Source of the DNA: Rhodopirellula sp.
GTDB taxonomy: Bacteria; Planctomycetota; Planctomycetia; Planctomycetales; Planctomycetaceae
Length of the DNA: 41,241 bases
Direction: 5' to 3'
Assembly (NCBI GenBank): GCA_013203845.1
Contig: JABMPE010000133.1
Span: 1 to 41,241 of the forward strand
The notes under the pieces were generated by a model. The model was not told where the DNA came from. It ran no database searches and saw nothing but the letters and a program-made list of their open reading frames with translations. The stretch's first letter is position 1, and each line of letters starts with the position of its first letter. Made by a program: the position numbers and the translations under genes. Shown here piece after piece: positions 17,622 to 25,743 of the stretch.

Positions 17622-18212
17622 GTTGAGTCTTTTATCGAGGAACTGGGTGCGAAGGACTGATGAGTATCTCTGTGGCCATTAAATGCCTTGATCGTCAAAC
17701 AGTCTTTCCCATCGGAACGATTGGTTATCCATTCCACACAATAGTGATCCAATTGACTATCGCCGACTCACCCTGACGATTTCAGCGACGGCTACGGCAA
17801 GGGCAGGATTTCACGTTGTAAACTAAACACAGCTTATGTCGACATATTTGATCTATTACGCACCCAGACTTCAACATCTGAACTTGTCGATCTGCAAGGC
17901 CTTGTGGTCAATGTGTGGACTGGGTCGATTACAGAGACTGTACCACCTGTCGTGATGAAAGTACCGATACCGGAATTCCAGCGTTTGCATATTGTCCAGT
18001 TGCCACGTCCTGTATTCCGACAATTGATGATGAATGCTTCAGACGTCACACCCGGCATTGACGGCTTCGGTGTACTTCTTAGCACCAGAATCTCCAGTTC
18101 GGTGGAATCACATTCAAGTATTCCTCAGGGCTTCGATCTTGATCATGACTGCGAAGATGCGGCAGTAATCCTGCTGACGCAGCGCAGCTGGACGGAAAAG
18201 GATTGTTAAACC
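17622..18212. other. 590-bp region with no confident gene; long open frame without a good start
   Basis: No recognisable gene. On the plus strand one frame is open from 17757 to the TAA at 18207-18209, about 150 codons, ending three bases before the next ATG, but it contains no early ATG (a GTG at 17904 is the first plausible start) and matches nothing I know. The composition appears less GC-rich than the neighbours. It may be a decayed gene or an untranslated leader for the gene at 18213. Confidence 0.35.
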
Positions 18213-18890
18213 ATGAAGTCTTATGACCTCTGGAAGTCTGCGCTGCTCGTACTGGCAACGGCAGGCACGCTGGTGCCCGGCTCTCAACTCACTGCGGCAG
18301 ATGCCTCAGCCACCGATGGTTCGCACAGTTCCAGCGCGACAGCTGTGACTGATGCCTCGGTTAACAATCGCGCTCCTGCGAATGCCGACACAACATCGAA
18401 GGCGATTGCCAGAGTCGCTCTGGAAATTCAGGACGTCGTGCTGGACGAAAACGGTGAAATGACCGGCTACGTCCTGGACGGACAGGGCAAGGCGATTGCT
18501 CGCACTAAAGTGGCGGTCAGGATCGGTAGACAGACTGTCGCAGAAACGACCACTGACAATGACGGGCGTTTTCTCATTCCGGAACTTCGCAGTGGAGTTT
18601 GTCAGATTGTCCATTCAGACGGAGTTTCGGTGTTCCGAGTCTGGAAGAATGGGACCGCTCCTCGGAATGCCAGGTCGAACGCACTGATGATTGTCGGAAA
18701 AAAACAAATCCGGGGCCAAAGCGAAGGCACACCATCCACCCTGCTGGACCATGGGGCACTGCTCACTTTTGGAGCGGCGGCAGCCGGCACCACACTGGGT
18801 ATTATCGGTCTCAGCGAAGCCAGCAAGGCCAACAACAAGGCCGATGCTGCTAATGCCAGACTGGATTCGTTGTTCACCACAACGAATTAG
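18213..18890 (+). CDS. Secreted protein with carboxypeptidase-regulatory-like domain, hypothetical
   Basis: A 225-residue protein with a signal peptide (residues 1-30, SALLVLATAGTLVPGSQLTAA), a Ser/Ala/Thr-rich linker, and at about residues 80-150 a beta-sandwich segment GYVLDGQGKAIARTKVAV..TTDNDGRFLIPELRSG. This G.V.D..G.P...A.V.V......T.TD..G.F...L pattern is the carboxypeptidase-regulatory-like (Cna B/transthyretin-like) motif. A hydrophobic Gly/Ala-rich segment near 185-200 (LTFGAAAAGTTLGIIGLSEAS) could be a membrane helix. It probably acts at the cell surface or in the periplasm. Ribosome-binding-like AAAAGGA precedes the ATG. A hairpin at 18939-18973 follows. Confidence 0.75.
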   Translation: MKSYDLWKSALLVLATAGTLVPGSQLTAADASATDGSHSSSATAVTDASVNNRAPANADTTSKAIARVALEIQDVVLDENGEMTGYVLDGQGKAIARTKVAVRIGRQTVAETTTDNDGRFLIPELRSGVCQIVHSDGVSVFRVWKNGTAPRNARSNALMIVGKKQIRGQSEGTPSTLLDHGALLTFGAAAAGTTLGIIGLSEASKANNKADAANARLDSLFTTTN

Positions 18891-18938
18891 AACGCTGGAA
18901 TCATCAATCGCCGCATACTGTTGCGACGGGCAATTCAC

Positions 18939-18973
18939 AAACCTCGGCCGGGTCTTCCTCGCCGGGGTTTTCC
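18939..18973 (+). terminator. Rho-independent terminator-like hairpin
   Basis: AAACCTCGGC at 18939-18948 pairs with GCCGGGGTTT at 18961-18970 (one T-G wobble) and is followed by a short T-run. It lies about 50 bases after the stop of the secreted protein at 18890. Confidence 0.65.
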
Positions 18974-19290
18974 ATTTCACGCGGAAGTTGAACGAACCAG
19001 CTCAGAATTCCCCAAGTCAATGTTTCTCGAAACGGCTGAATCGGCTATGAGGATTCCTGTCTGTGAACCGTGTTTCGGAATACCTCATCGGTAGTGATTC
19101 GGTCGAATCAAACTCTATTGATGGTCGATACGAAGTCGTGGGGACGTGGAAGTGCCTGGGAGGGAACTTCTGCCAGGTAACCGCCTGCTTGAGATGCAGG
19201 ATGGTCAACATTCAATCAGGTCACAGCTCTGTGGGCAGCGGCACGGAAAGCCACTCCTGCAGTTCAACGAGTCACGAGGGAACCAAAACG
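18974..19290. other. Leader region before the DUF1571 gene
   Basis: About 320 bases. The downstream frame remains open back to 19063, but residues from that upstream part do not look like protein and would bury the Tat signal, so I treat it as untranslated. No other feature was recognised. Confidence 0.4.
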
Positions 19291-20127
19291 ATGACATCAT
19301 CAATCCATTCAGAAACGCCGGCACTTACTCGACGAGCTGCCATTGGTCGACTGCTGGCTGGCGGCGCAATGGCTGCAGCACTTCCAGGCGGCCTGCTGTT
19401 CGCGGAAGACGAACGAATCGCGACTGCCATCCGGATTGGCGGCACCGCTCATCCACTGGCTCCAGGATTGCGACTGGCCGTTGAAAGCCGACGAGCACTG
19501 GACAACGTGAAAGATTACTCGGCGTCGTTCTTCAAGCAGGAACTGGTTGGCAAAACCCGCGTGAATCATCAGCTGACACTGAAAGTTCGAGAAACTCCAT
19601 TCAGCGCTTATCTGCGTTACGAAAACCCTCACAAGGGGCGGGAAGCGATCTTTGTTACTGGTGAAAACAAGGGAAAAATGCTGGCTCACGGTACGGGCAT
19701 CGAGGCGATTGTCGGGACGCTCGAACTTGATCCGAGCAGCGATCGAGCACTCGAAGAAAGTCGATACCCGATCACAAACATCGGCATGCGAAACCTGCTT
19801 GAGCTGACGATCGCTCAATGGAATTCTGAGCTGAACGTTCCCGATGCCAAAGTTCGTTACTTCCCGAACGCGAAAGTCGGCAACGTGGAATGTCGGGTCT
19901 TTGAAAGCTCATACGATCAGAAGCACAAAGGCGTGAAGTTCCACATGACCCGGCTTTACGTCGATAAAGCAACAGCTTTTCCGGTTCGTGTTGAGCAGTT
20001 CGACTTCCCCGCAAGAACGGGTGAGAAGCCCGTTATTCTTGAGCAGTACACATACACGAACGTCAAACCGAATGCCGGCCTGAAAGACATCGACTTCGAC
20101 GTCAAGAATCCGAACTACGAATTCTAA
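19291..20127 (+). CDS. Tat-exported DUF1571 protein
   Basis: A 278-residue protein whose start MTSSIHSETPALTRRAAIGR contains a twin arginine followed by a hydrophobic core (LLAGGAMAAALPGGLLFA), so Tat export is likely. The mature part contains the pattern DYSASFFKQELVGKTR, then AYLRYENPHKGREAIFVTGEN and a C-terminal YTYTNVKPNAGLKDIDFD. This fits DUF1571, a family abundant in planctomycetes and related to lipoprotein-localisation-like (LolA-like) folds. The biochemical role is unknown. I chose ATG 19291 so that the Tat signal is N-terminal; an upstream start at 19063 would add 76 unlikely residues. A strong terminator follows at 20200-20240. Confidence 0.85.
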   Translation: MTSSIHSETPALTRRAAIGRLLAGGAMAAALPGGLLFAEDERIATAIRIGGTAHPLAPGLRLAVESRRALDNVKDYSASFFKQELVGKTRVNHQLTLKVRETPFSAYLRYENPHKGREAIFVTGENKGKMLAHGTGIEAIVGTLELDPSSDRALEESRYPITNIGMRNLLELTIAQWNSELNVPDAKVRYFPNAKVGNVECRVFESSYDQKHKGVKFHMTRLYVDKATAFPVRVEQFDFPARTGEKPVILEQYTYTNVKPNAGLKDIDFDVKNPNYEF

Positions 20128-20199
20128 AGCAGCAGAACTGCTTTCGTTGGAGCGGTTCTGAATCGCTCGATGACGAAACAGAACAATTCTCCGATGCAT

Positions 20200-20240
20200 A
20201 AAGCCGCGTTGTTCCTTCATGGATACAACGCGGCTTTTTT
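20200..20240 (+). terminator. Strong rho-independent terminator
   Basis: AAGCCGCGTTGT (20201-20212) pairs perfectly with ACAACGCGGCTT (20225-20236), and the stem ends in a T-run (CTTTTTT, to 20240). The loop can close further with TCC/GGA. It terminates the DUF1571 transcript. Confidence 0.92.
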
Positions 20241-21103
20241 CATGCTCAGAACTCTTTACCTCTCGCGGGTCACGTTGAGACATTGGTCGCCCCGCGACGC
20301 TCGCCGGCACGTCAGGGAGCTTCGCCGGAAACAACTCATTCATGGCCGAGTGAGGAATATCTGCGAGCAACTGGCGGTGTGATTTCTCCGATGATAGATG
20401 CCAGACCGTTCGATCAATCGTGCTCGCTTCCTGGACACTCATGCCTGCCGCGCCAGCACATGCGTGAGATACCACGCCAGAATTTGTGGGAATTCTGTCG
20501 CGATCCACGTTTCGAAAATTCCGCGATGTGTCTACTCATCGCGCACGCCTTGCGCACGAGCGCACCACTCATGCCGATCCTGAGGAATGGAAGTGCCTGC
20601 GATGTAGACACCCGCAGATTCCAGAAACGGAATTTGGTTCGAACAGGAATACCTGCGGTCTTCCCAGGAACCGACTGGCACGCCCGTTGCTTCAGCGGAA
20701 GGCAACGAAGAATTCCGGGTGTTGTCGGACTCGCTCTCTGAGACATCCTGGCCCTGACAGCTTGTGTGAAAGGAAACACATGGTCCGGTCCAAACGTCGT
20801 CCAGGGTCGACTCACGAGGCTGAATCCACAACCGATTTCTTCCAGCACGCTTGTTGGTCGCCGCTGTCAGGCTGAAGACAGCAACCATCAGGTCGCCAGC
20901 AGACCTGTTGAACCTGTAACCAACACCACGCTCGACTGATTTTGAAATTGGCGGGCTGCTGGTCGGCAGGCAGCATTTTCAGAAACAACCTCAACTGATC
21001 TGCGGGTGCGGTGCGCGCTCACACAACGGACTCGCTCCGCCGTTTTCGATCACTCAGTCATCCGTAAACAGCGAGCACACCAACCAGCGAAGGCAGCAGA
21101 AAC
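20241..21103. other. 860-bp region without a supported gene
   Basis: Open frames up to about 150 codons exist on both strands, but their products are rich in Arg, Ser, Cys and His and have no recognisable domain, as expected for shadow frames or decayed sequence. No tRNA-like fold was found. The region lies directly upstream of narK, so control elements for nitrate assimilation are likely near its right end. Confidence 0.5.
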
Positions 21104-22474
21104 ATGGAACTCCGAAACAAAGCCACACGAATCTCTTTGCTGGACTTCAAGTCCCCGCAGATGCGAGCGTTTCACATGACGTGGTTCGCCTTCTTCCTGT
21201 GCTTCTTTGCCTGGTTCGGCATCGCACCACTGATGAAGGTGGTGCGGGAAGAAATGGCACTGACAAAAGAGCAGATCGGCTGGTGCATCATTGGTTCGGT
21301 CTCGATCACCGTGATCGCCCGTCTGTTCATCGGCTGGCTTTGCGACCGCATCGGGCCACGATACGCCTACACCGGGCTGCTCCTGCTGGGCTCGATCCCC
21401 GTGATGGGGATCGGCTTTGCTCAGAATTTCGAAACGTTTCTGCTGTTTCGAGTGTTGATTGGAGTAATCGGCGCCTCGTTCGTCATCACGCAGTATCACA
21501 CGTCGGTGATGTTTGCGCCGAACTGCGTCGGGACGGCGAACGCGACAACGGCTGGCTGGGGAAATCTCGGCGGCGGCGTCACTCAGATCATCATGCCGCT
21601 CGTGTTTGCCTTTTTTGTCGGAGTGGTTGGCTTCAGCGAAACGATGGGCTGGCGAGTCTCCATGATTGCCGCCGGCCTTTCGTGTGCGGCAATGGGTGTC
21701 GCGTACTTCTTCTTCACGCAGGACGCGCCCGACGGCAACTTTGGCGAACTCCGGGCCACCGGAAAGATGCCCCCGAAGCAACAGGTTAAGGGATCGTTTC
21801 TTGCTGCGTGCAAGGACTCACGCGTCTGGGCTCTGTTCGTGATTTACGGGGCGTGCTTTGGAATTGAACTGACAATCAACAACGTCGCGGCTCTCTACTT
21901 TCTGGACTACTTCGACTACTTCACTTCGATGGACCCGATGAAAGCTGTTTCGACGGCCGGTCTTATCGCCAGCCTGTTCGGGCTGATGAACCTCTTCGCT
22001 CGAACGATGGGCGGAGTCATGGGCGACCGCTTCGGCGAGAAGTGGGGCTTGAAGGGTCGAGTTCGCTGGTTGTTTATTGCTCTGTTCTGCGAAGGCCTCG
22101 CCCTGATGGTCTTCTCACAGATGAACGTCCTCGCTCTGGCAATTCCAACGCTGATCGTCTTCAGCCTGTTCACACAGATGTCTGAAGGAGCGACCTACTC
22201 CGTTGTGCCTTTCATTAATCGCAAGGCACTTGGTTCCGTTGCCGGCATCGTTGGAGCGGGTGGTAACGCCGGGGCAGTCGCTGCTGGATTTCTCTTCAAA
22301 ACATCCGCGGTGACCTGGCCAACCGCTTTGCTGATTCTGGGAGCCGTTGTCACCTGTGCCTCATTCCTGGCTTTCACGGTTCGATTCTCAACAGAAGCGG
22401 AAACGGAAGCACGGTTTCACACCGAGGAAGCAACGGCTCGACGCCGAGGCGAACTGCTCGGGGCAGCCACATAA
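21104..22474 (+). CDS. narK: Nitrate/nitrite transporter, NarK/NasA type (MFS, NNP family)
   Basis: A 456-residue, twelve-helix major facilitator. It imports nitrate or exchanges nitrate and nitrite across the inner membrane. The family signature AGWGNLGGGVTQ at about residues 147-158 is the nitrate-signature motif of the NNP family; the second signature is GAGGNAGAVAAGF at about 386-398. The loop CDRIGPRYAY between helices 2 and 3 is MFS-typical, and the arginine in FRVLIG is at the position of a nitrate-binding residue in NarK. It is the first gene of the cluster: nirBD starts 110 bases later, with a palindromic repeat in the gap. It is of the assimilatory kind by context. Confidence 0.93.
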   Translation: MELRNKATRISLLDFKSPQMRAFHMTWFAFFLCFFAWFGIAPLMKVVREEMALTKEQIGWCIIGSVSITVIARLFIGWLCDRIGPRYAYTGLLLLGSIPVMGIGFAQNFETFLLFRVLIGVIGASFVITQYHTSVMFAPNCVGTANATTAGWGNLGGGVTQIIMPLVFAFFVGVVGFSETMGWRVSMIAAGLSCAAMGVAYFFFTQDAPDGNFGELRATGKMPPKQQVKGSFLAACKDSRVWALFVIYGACFGIELTINNVAALYFLDYFDYFTSMDPMKAVSTAGLIASLFGLMNLFARTMGGVMGDRFGEKWGLKGRVRWLFIALFCEGLALMVFSQMNVLALAIPTLIVFSLFTQMSEGATYSVVPFINRKALGSVAGIVGAGGNAGAVAAGFLFKTSAVTWPTALLILGAVVTCASFLAFTVRFSTEAETEARFHTEEATARRRGELLGAAT

Positions 22475-22500
22475 GTCCGTCCACTCTGTTTCGACCAGGA

Positions 22501-22545
22501 CTACAGGGCCGGTTCCTGCCGGCAGGTGGGAACCGGTCCTGCTAC
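22501..22545. repeat. Palindromic repeat between narK and nirBD
   Basis: Left arm TACAGGGCCGGTTCC (22502-22516) is nearly complementary to the right arm GGAACCGGTCCTGCTA (22529-22544), around an inner CTGCCGGCAG palindrome. The arms share GGGCCGGTTC with the palindrome inside the nitrate reductase gene at 29332-29390. It may fold in the mRNA and modulate the transporter to reductase ratio, or simply be an inserted repeat. Confidence 0.75.
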
Positions 22546-22584
22546 TTCTCCAGCGCTCGGGCTTATCCCCACAGGATTACGGTC

Positions 22585-25500
22585 ATGATTTTTCCCGCTG
22601 ATGAAACTTCGAAAGCCAACGTCGAAAATGCCCCACCGGTGGAGAAGAAGACCATCGTTGTCATCGGCAACGGCATGGTTGGACTCCGTTTCTGCGAAAA
22701 GCTCGTGGAGTTCGACACGGCGAAGCAGTATCGCATCGTGACTTTCTGCGAGGAGCCCCGAGCAGCCTACGACCGAGTCGGTCTGACTTCGTTCTTTGCT
22801 CATCGCGATGCTCAGAAACTGATGCTCACTCGCATGGACTGGTATCAGGAAAACGGGATCGAGCTTCACCTCGGCGATCGTGCTTCGGAGATTGATCGAG
22901 AAGACAAAGTTGTCCGATCCACAAAAGGCGAGGAGATCGCTTACGACTCAATCGTCATCGCCACCGGTTCGTTTCCGTTTGTTCCGCCAGTGCCCGGCGT
23001 CGATAAGCAAGGTGTGTTCGTCTACCGGACGATCGAAGATCTTGAGCACATCATTGAGTATTCGAAAAAGTCGAAAAGCTGTGCCGTCATCGGCGGTGGA
23101 CTGTTGGGACTCGAAGCGGCCAAAGCGGCTTACGATCTGGGTCTGGAAACACACGTCATCGAGTTTGCGCCACGCTTAATGCCGCGACAGATCGATGAAG
23201 CGGGTTCGCGAATTCTGGTGAAGAAGATCGAAGACCTTGGCGTCAGCGTCCACTTGAACAAAGGCACCAAGGAGATCAGCGGAAACGGTCGCGTCGAGCA
23301 AATGACGTTCAACGATGACTCGACACTCGATGTCGACATGATCATTGTCTCCGCCGGGATTCGCCCACGCGATGATGTCGCGCGCGACTGCGAGCTGGAA
23401 GTCGGCGAGCGGGGCGGTATTCAGGGCAACGACCGACTCCAGACATCCGACCCGGATATTTACGCGATCGGCGAGTGCGCTCTGCACGGCGGAATGGTCT
23501 ATGGTCTGGTGGCTCCCGGCTACGACATGGCCGAAACCGTCGCCGCAAATCTGACGGGAGGCGACCGACGCTTCAGCGGCACCGACCTGTCGACCAAGCT
23601 CAAGTTGATGGGCATTGATGTAGCCAGCTTCGGTGAGTATGAGATTGGCCCGGACAAAGCAACGCCCCTTTCCTTCGAAGAGCCGTTCTCTGGCGTCTAC
23701 AAAAAGCTGCTGTTCAGCCGTGACGGAAAGCGACTGCTCGGCGGTGTCCTGGTGGGTGACGCCACTGAGTACGGGACGCTGCTCATCATGAGTAAAACGG
23801 ATCAGGACCTGCCATGCGCACCTCACGAATTGATCGTTGGGAGCAGCGGCGGAGCTTCGCTTGGCAATATCGCCGCGATGCCCGACGACGCGCAAATCTG
23901 CTCCTGCAACAACGTCACCAAAGGCGCCATCTGCCAAGCGATCTGCGAAAAGGAACTCGACTCCGTCGGCGCCATCAAAATGTGTACGAAAGCCGGAACT
24001 GGTTGCGGTGGCTGCATGCCGCTCGTGACGGATCTGTTCAACTCGGAACTTAAGAAAGCCGGCAAAGAAGTCACCAACTATCTGTGTGAGCATTTTGAGT
24101 ATTCTCGATCCGAACTGTTTGCCATCGTGAAAGTTAAGAAGCTCGAAACGTTCGCGCAGGTGATGGCTGAATGTGGAACCGGTAACGGATGCGAAGTTTG
24201 CAAGCCGGTCGTGACATCGATCCTGGCGTCGCTCTGGAACGAAAACATTCTGGAAGGTTCGCACCAGACGTTGCAGGACACGAACGATCGATTTCTGGCC
24301 AACGTTCAGCGAGGTGGATCCTACTCGGTTGTTCCGCGAGTTCCCGGCGGCGAGATCACTCCCGACAAGCTGCTGGCCATCGCTGAAACGGCGAAGAAGT
24401 ACAAACTCTACACCAAGATTACCGGCGGGCAGCGGATCGACATGTTCGGTGCTGAAGTGCAGGACCTGCCGGACATCTGGGAGCGTCTGATCGATGCCGG
24501 CTTTGAAAGCGGACATGCTTACGGTAAGGCTCTGCGAACAGTGAAGAGCTGCGTTGGCTCGTCCTGGTGCCGTTACGGCGTGCAGGATTCGGTCGGTTTC
24601 GCGATCCGAGTCGAGAATCGATACAAGGGCATCCGCGCACCGCACAAAATCAAAATGGCCGTTTCCGGGTGCGTTCGAGAGTGTGCCGAGGCTCAGAGCA
24701 AAGACGTCGGACTTGTTGCCACCGAACACGGCTACAACCTCTACGTGTGCGGTAACGGCGGAGCGACGCCCCGACACGCCGATCTGCTGGTCGCGGATAT
24801 CGATGAAGAAACAGCGATCCTCTATATCGACCGACTGCTGATGTACTACATCTCGACGGCCGACAAGTTGACGCGCACAAGCGTCTGGCTCGAAAAACTG
24901 GAAGGCGGCATCGATCATCTGCGCGACGTCATCATCGAAGACTCGCTGGGACTGTGTGACGAGTTGGAAGCTCAGATGCAGCAATTGATCGATAATTATC
25001 AGTGCGAGTGGACTCGCGTCGTCAACGATCCCGAGCAGCGAGCCCGCTTCCGCCAGTTTGTAAACACCGAGGACGAAGAACCGACGATTGAATTCGTCTC
25101 GCAACGCGATCAGTCGCGCCCGGCCGACTGGACCGACGAGCTGACCTCGCTGGAACTCTTCGGGGAATTGAAAGACCGTGAAGAAAAACTGCTCCGCAAC
25201 GGCAGTGCGGGCCTGCTGGCGCAGAAGAAGTGGGTGCAGGTGGGAACGGTCGACAACTTCCCTCACGACGGCGGCGCGACGATCAAGTACGGCAAGTCAC
25301 AGATCGCAGTCTTCAACTTCACCAGCCGCGGCGAGTGGTACGCGTCTCAGAATATGTGCCCACATAAGAAAGCGTTCGTCCTTTCACGAGGCATCGTCGG
25401 TGATCAGTCCGGTATCCCGAAAGTCGCCTGCCCGCTGCACAAAAAAACGTTCTCGCTGGAAACCGGCGAGTCCCTTCAGGGCGAGGACTACGACATCCGC

Positions 25501-25641
25501 ACGTTCCCGGTGAAGGTCGAAGGCGGAAAGGTGTTCCTGGAACTTCCACCAACAGAAATTCTCGACAAGCTGCTCGCTACAGAAATCGGCTGCAGTATGG
25601 CGACTTCCTGTGCCTCTAAGCATGAGCCTGTTGCCGTGTGA
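22585..25641 (+). CDS. nirBD: Assimilatory nitrite reductase, NirB-NirD fusion
   Basis: This 1018-residue enzyme reduces nitrite to ammonium with NAD(P)H. In order: an FAD/NAD-binding half (IVVIGNGMVGLRF at about 24-36; AVIGGGLLGLEAAKA at about 170), a BFD-like [2Fe-2S] domain (CSCNN...CTKAGTGCGGC, about 437-475), a second Cys-rich segment (ECGTGNGCEVC, about 530-540), the ferredoxin-like half-domain, and the siroheme/[4Fe-4S] domain with CVGSSWC (about 656) and SGCVREC (about 694-700). A C-terminal Rieske domain follows, with CPH at about 925 and CPLH at about 949; it corresponds to the separate NirD subunit of enterobacteria. Separate NirB is about 850 residues and NirD about 110, so the length fits a fusion. 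The C-terminal tail has extra Cys. No siroheme synthase gene is nearby. Confidence 0.95.
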   Translation: MIFPADETSKANVENAPPVEKKTIVVIGNGMVGLRFCEKLVEFDTAKQYRIVTFCEEPRAAYDRVGLTSFFAHRDAQKLMLTRMDWYQENGIELHLGDRASEIDREDKVVRSTKGEEIAYDSIVIATGSFPFVPPVPGVDKQGVFVYRTIEDLEHIIEYSKKSKSCAVIGGGLLGLEAAKAAYDLGLETHVIEFAPRLMPRQIDEAGSRILVKKIEDLGVSVHLNKGTKEISGNGRVEQMTFNDDSTLDVDMIIVSAGIRPRDDVARDCELEVGERGGIQGNDRLQTSDPDIYAIGECALHGGMVYGLVAPGYDMAETVAANLTGGDRRFSGTDLSTKLKLMGIDVASFGEYEIGPDKATPLSFEEPFSGVYKKLLFSRDGKRLLGGVLVGDATEYGTLLIMSKTDQDLPCAPHELIVGSSGGASLGNIAAMPDDAQICSCNNVTKGAICQAICEKELDSVGAIKMCTKAGTGCGGCMPLVTDLFNSELKKAGKEVTNYLCEHFEYSRSELFAIVKVKKLETFAQVMAECGTGNGCEVCKPVVTSILASLWNENILEGSHQTLQDTNDRFLANVQRGGSYSVVPRVPGGEITPDKLLAIAETAKKYKLYTKITGGQRIDMFGAEVQDLPDIWERLIDAGFESGHAYGKALRTVKSCVGSSWCRYGVQDSVGFAIRVENRYKGIRAPHKIKMAVSGCVRECAEAQSKDVGLVATEHGYNLYVCGNGGATPRHADLLVADIDEETAILYIDRLLMYYISTADKLTRTSVWLEKLEGGIDHLRDVIIEDSLGLCDELEAQMQQLIDNYQCEWTRVVNDPEQRARFRQFVNTEDEEPTIEFVSQRDQSRPADWTDELTSLELFGELKDREEKLLRNGSAGLLAQKKWVQVGTVDNFPHDGGATIKYGKSQIAVFNFTSRGEWYASQNMCPHKKAFVLSRGIVGDQSGIPKVACPLHKKTFSLETGESLQGEDYDIRTFPVKVEGGKVFLELPPTEILDKLLATEIGCSMATSCASKHEPVAV

Positions 25642-25743
25642 TGTGTCAACGTCGAAAGAAACATTCGGCGATCTGATGAGTTAACGGACGTTACAATCGG
25701 GCCGACCACAAGCCACCGACGAAAGTCCGGCATTGAAGCAGGC

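Noticed and set aside
20283..20888. Overlapping open frames of 120-150 codons on both strands before narK
   Set aside because: Products are rich in Arg, Ser, Cys and His with no domain pattern, and the frames overlap each other, as expected for non-coding sequence.
20950..20985. A GG-N10-GC spacing upstream of narK resembling a sigma-54 promoter
   Set aside because: Only the minimal dinucleotides match; TGGCAC and TTGC blocks are absent, so chance is the simplest explanation.
23176..25266. A 696-codon open frame on the minus strand antisense to nirBD
   Set aside because: It lies wholly inside the well-supported nirBD gene and its product has no recognisable domain; long antisense frames are common opposite GC-rich genes.
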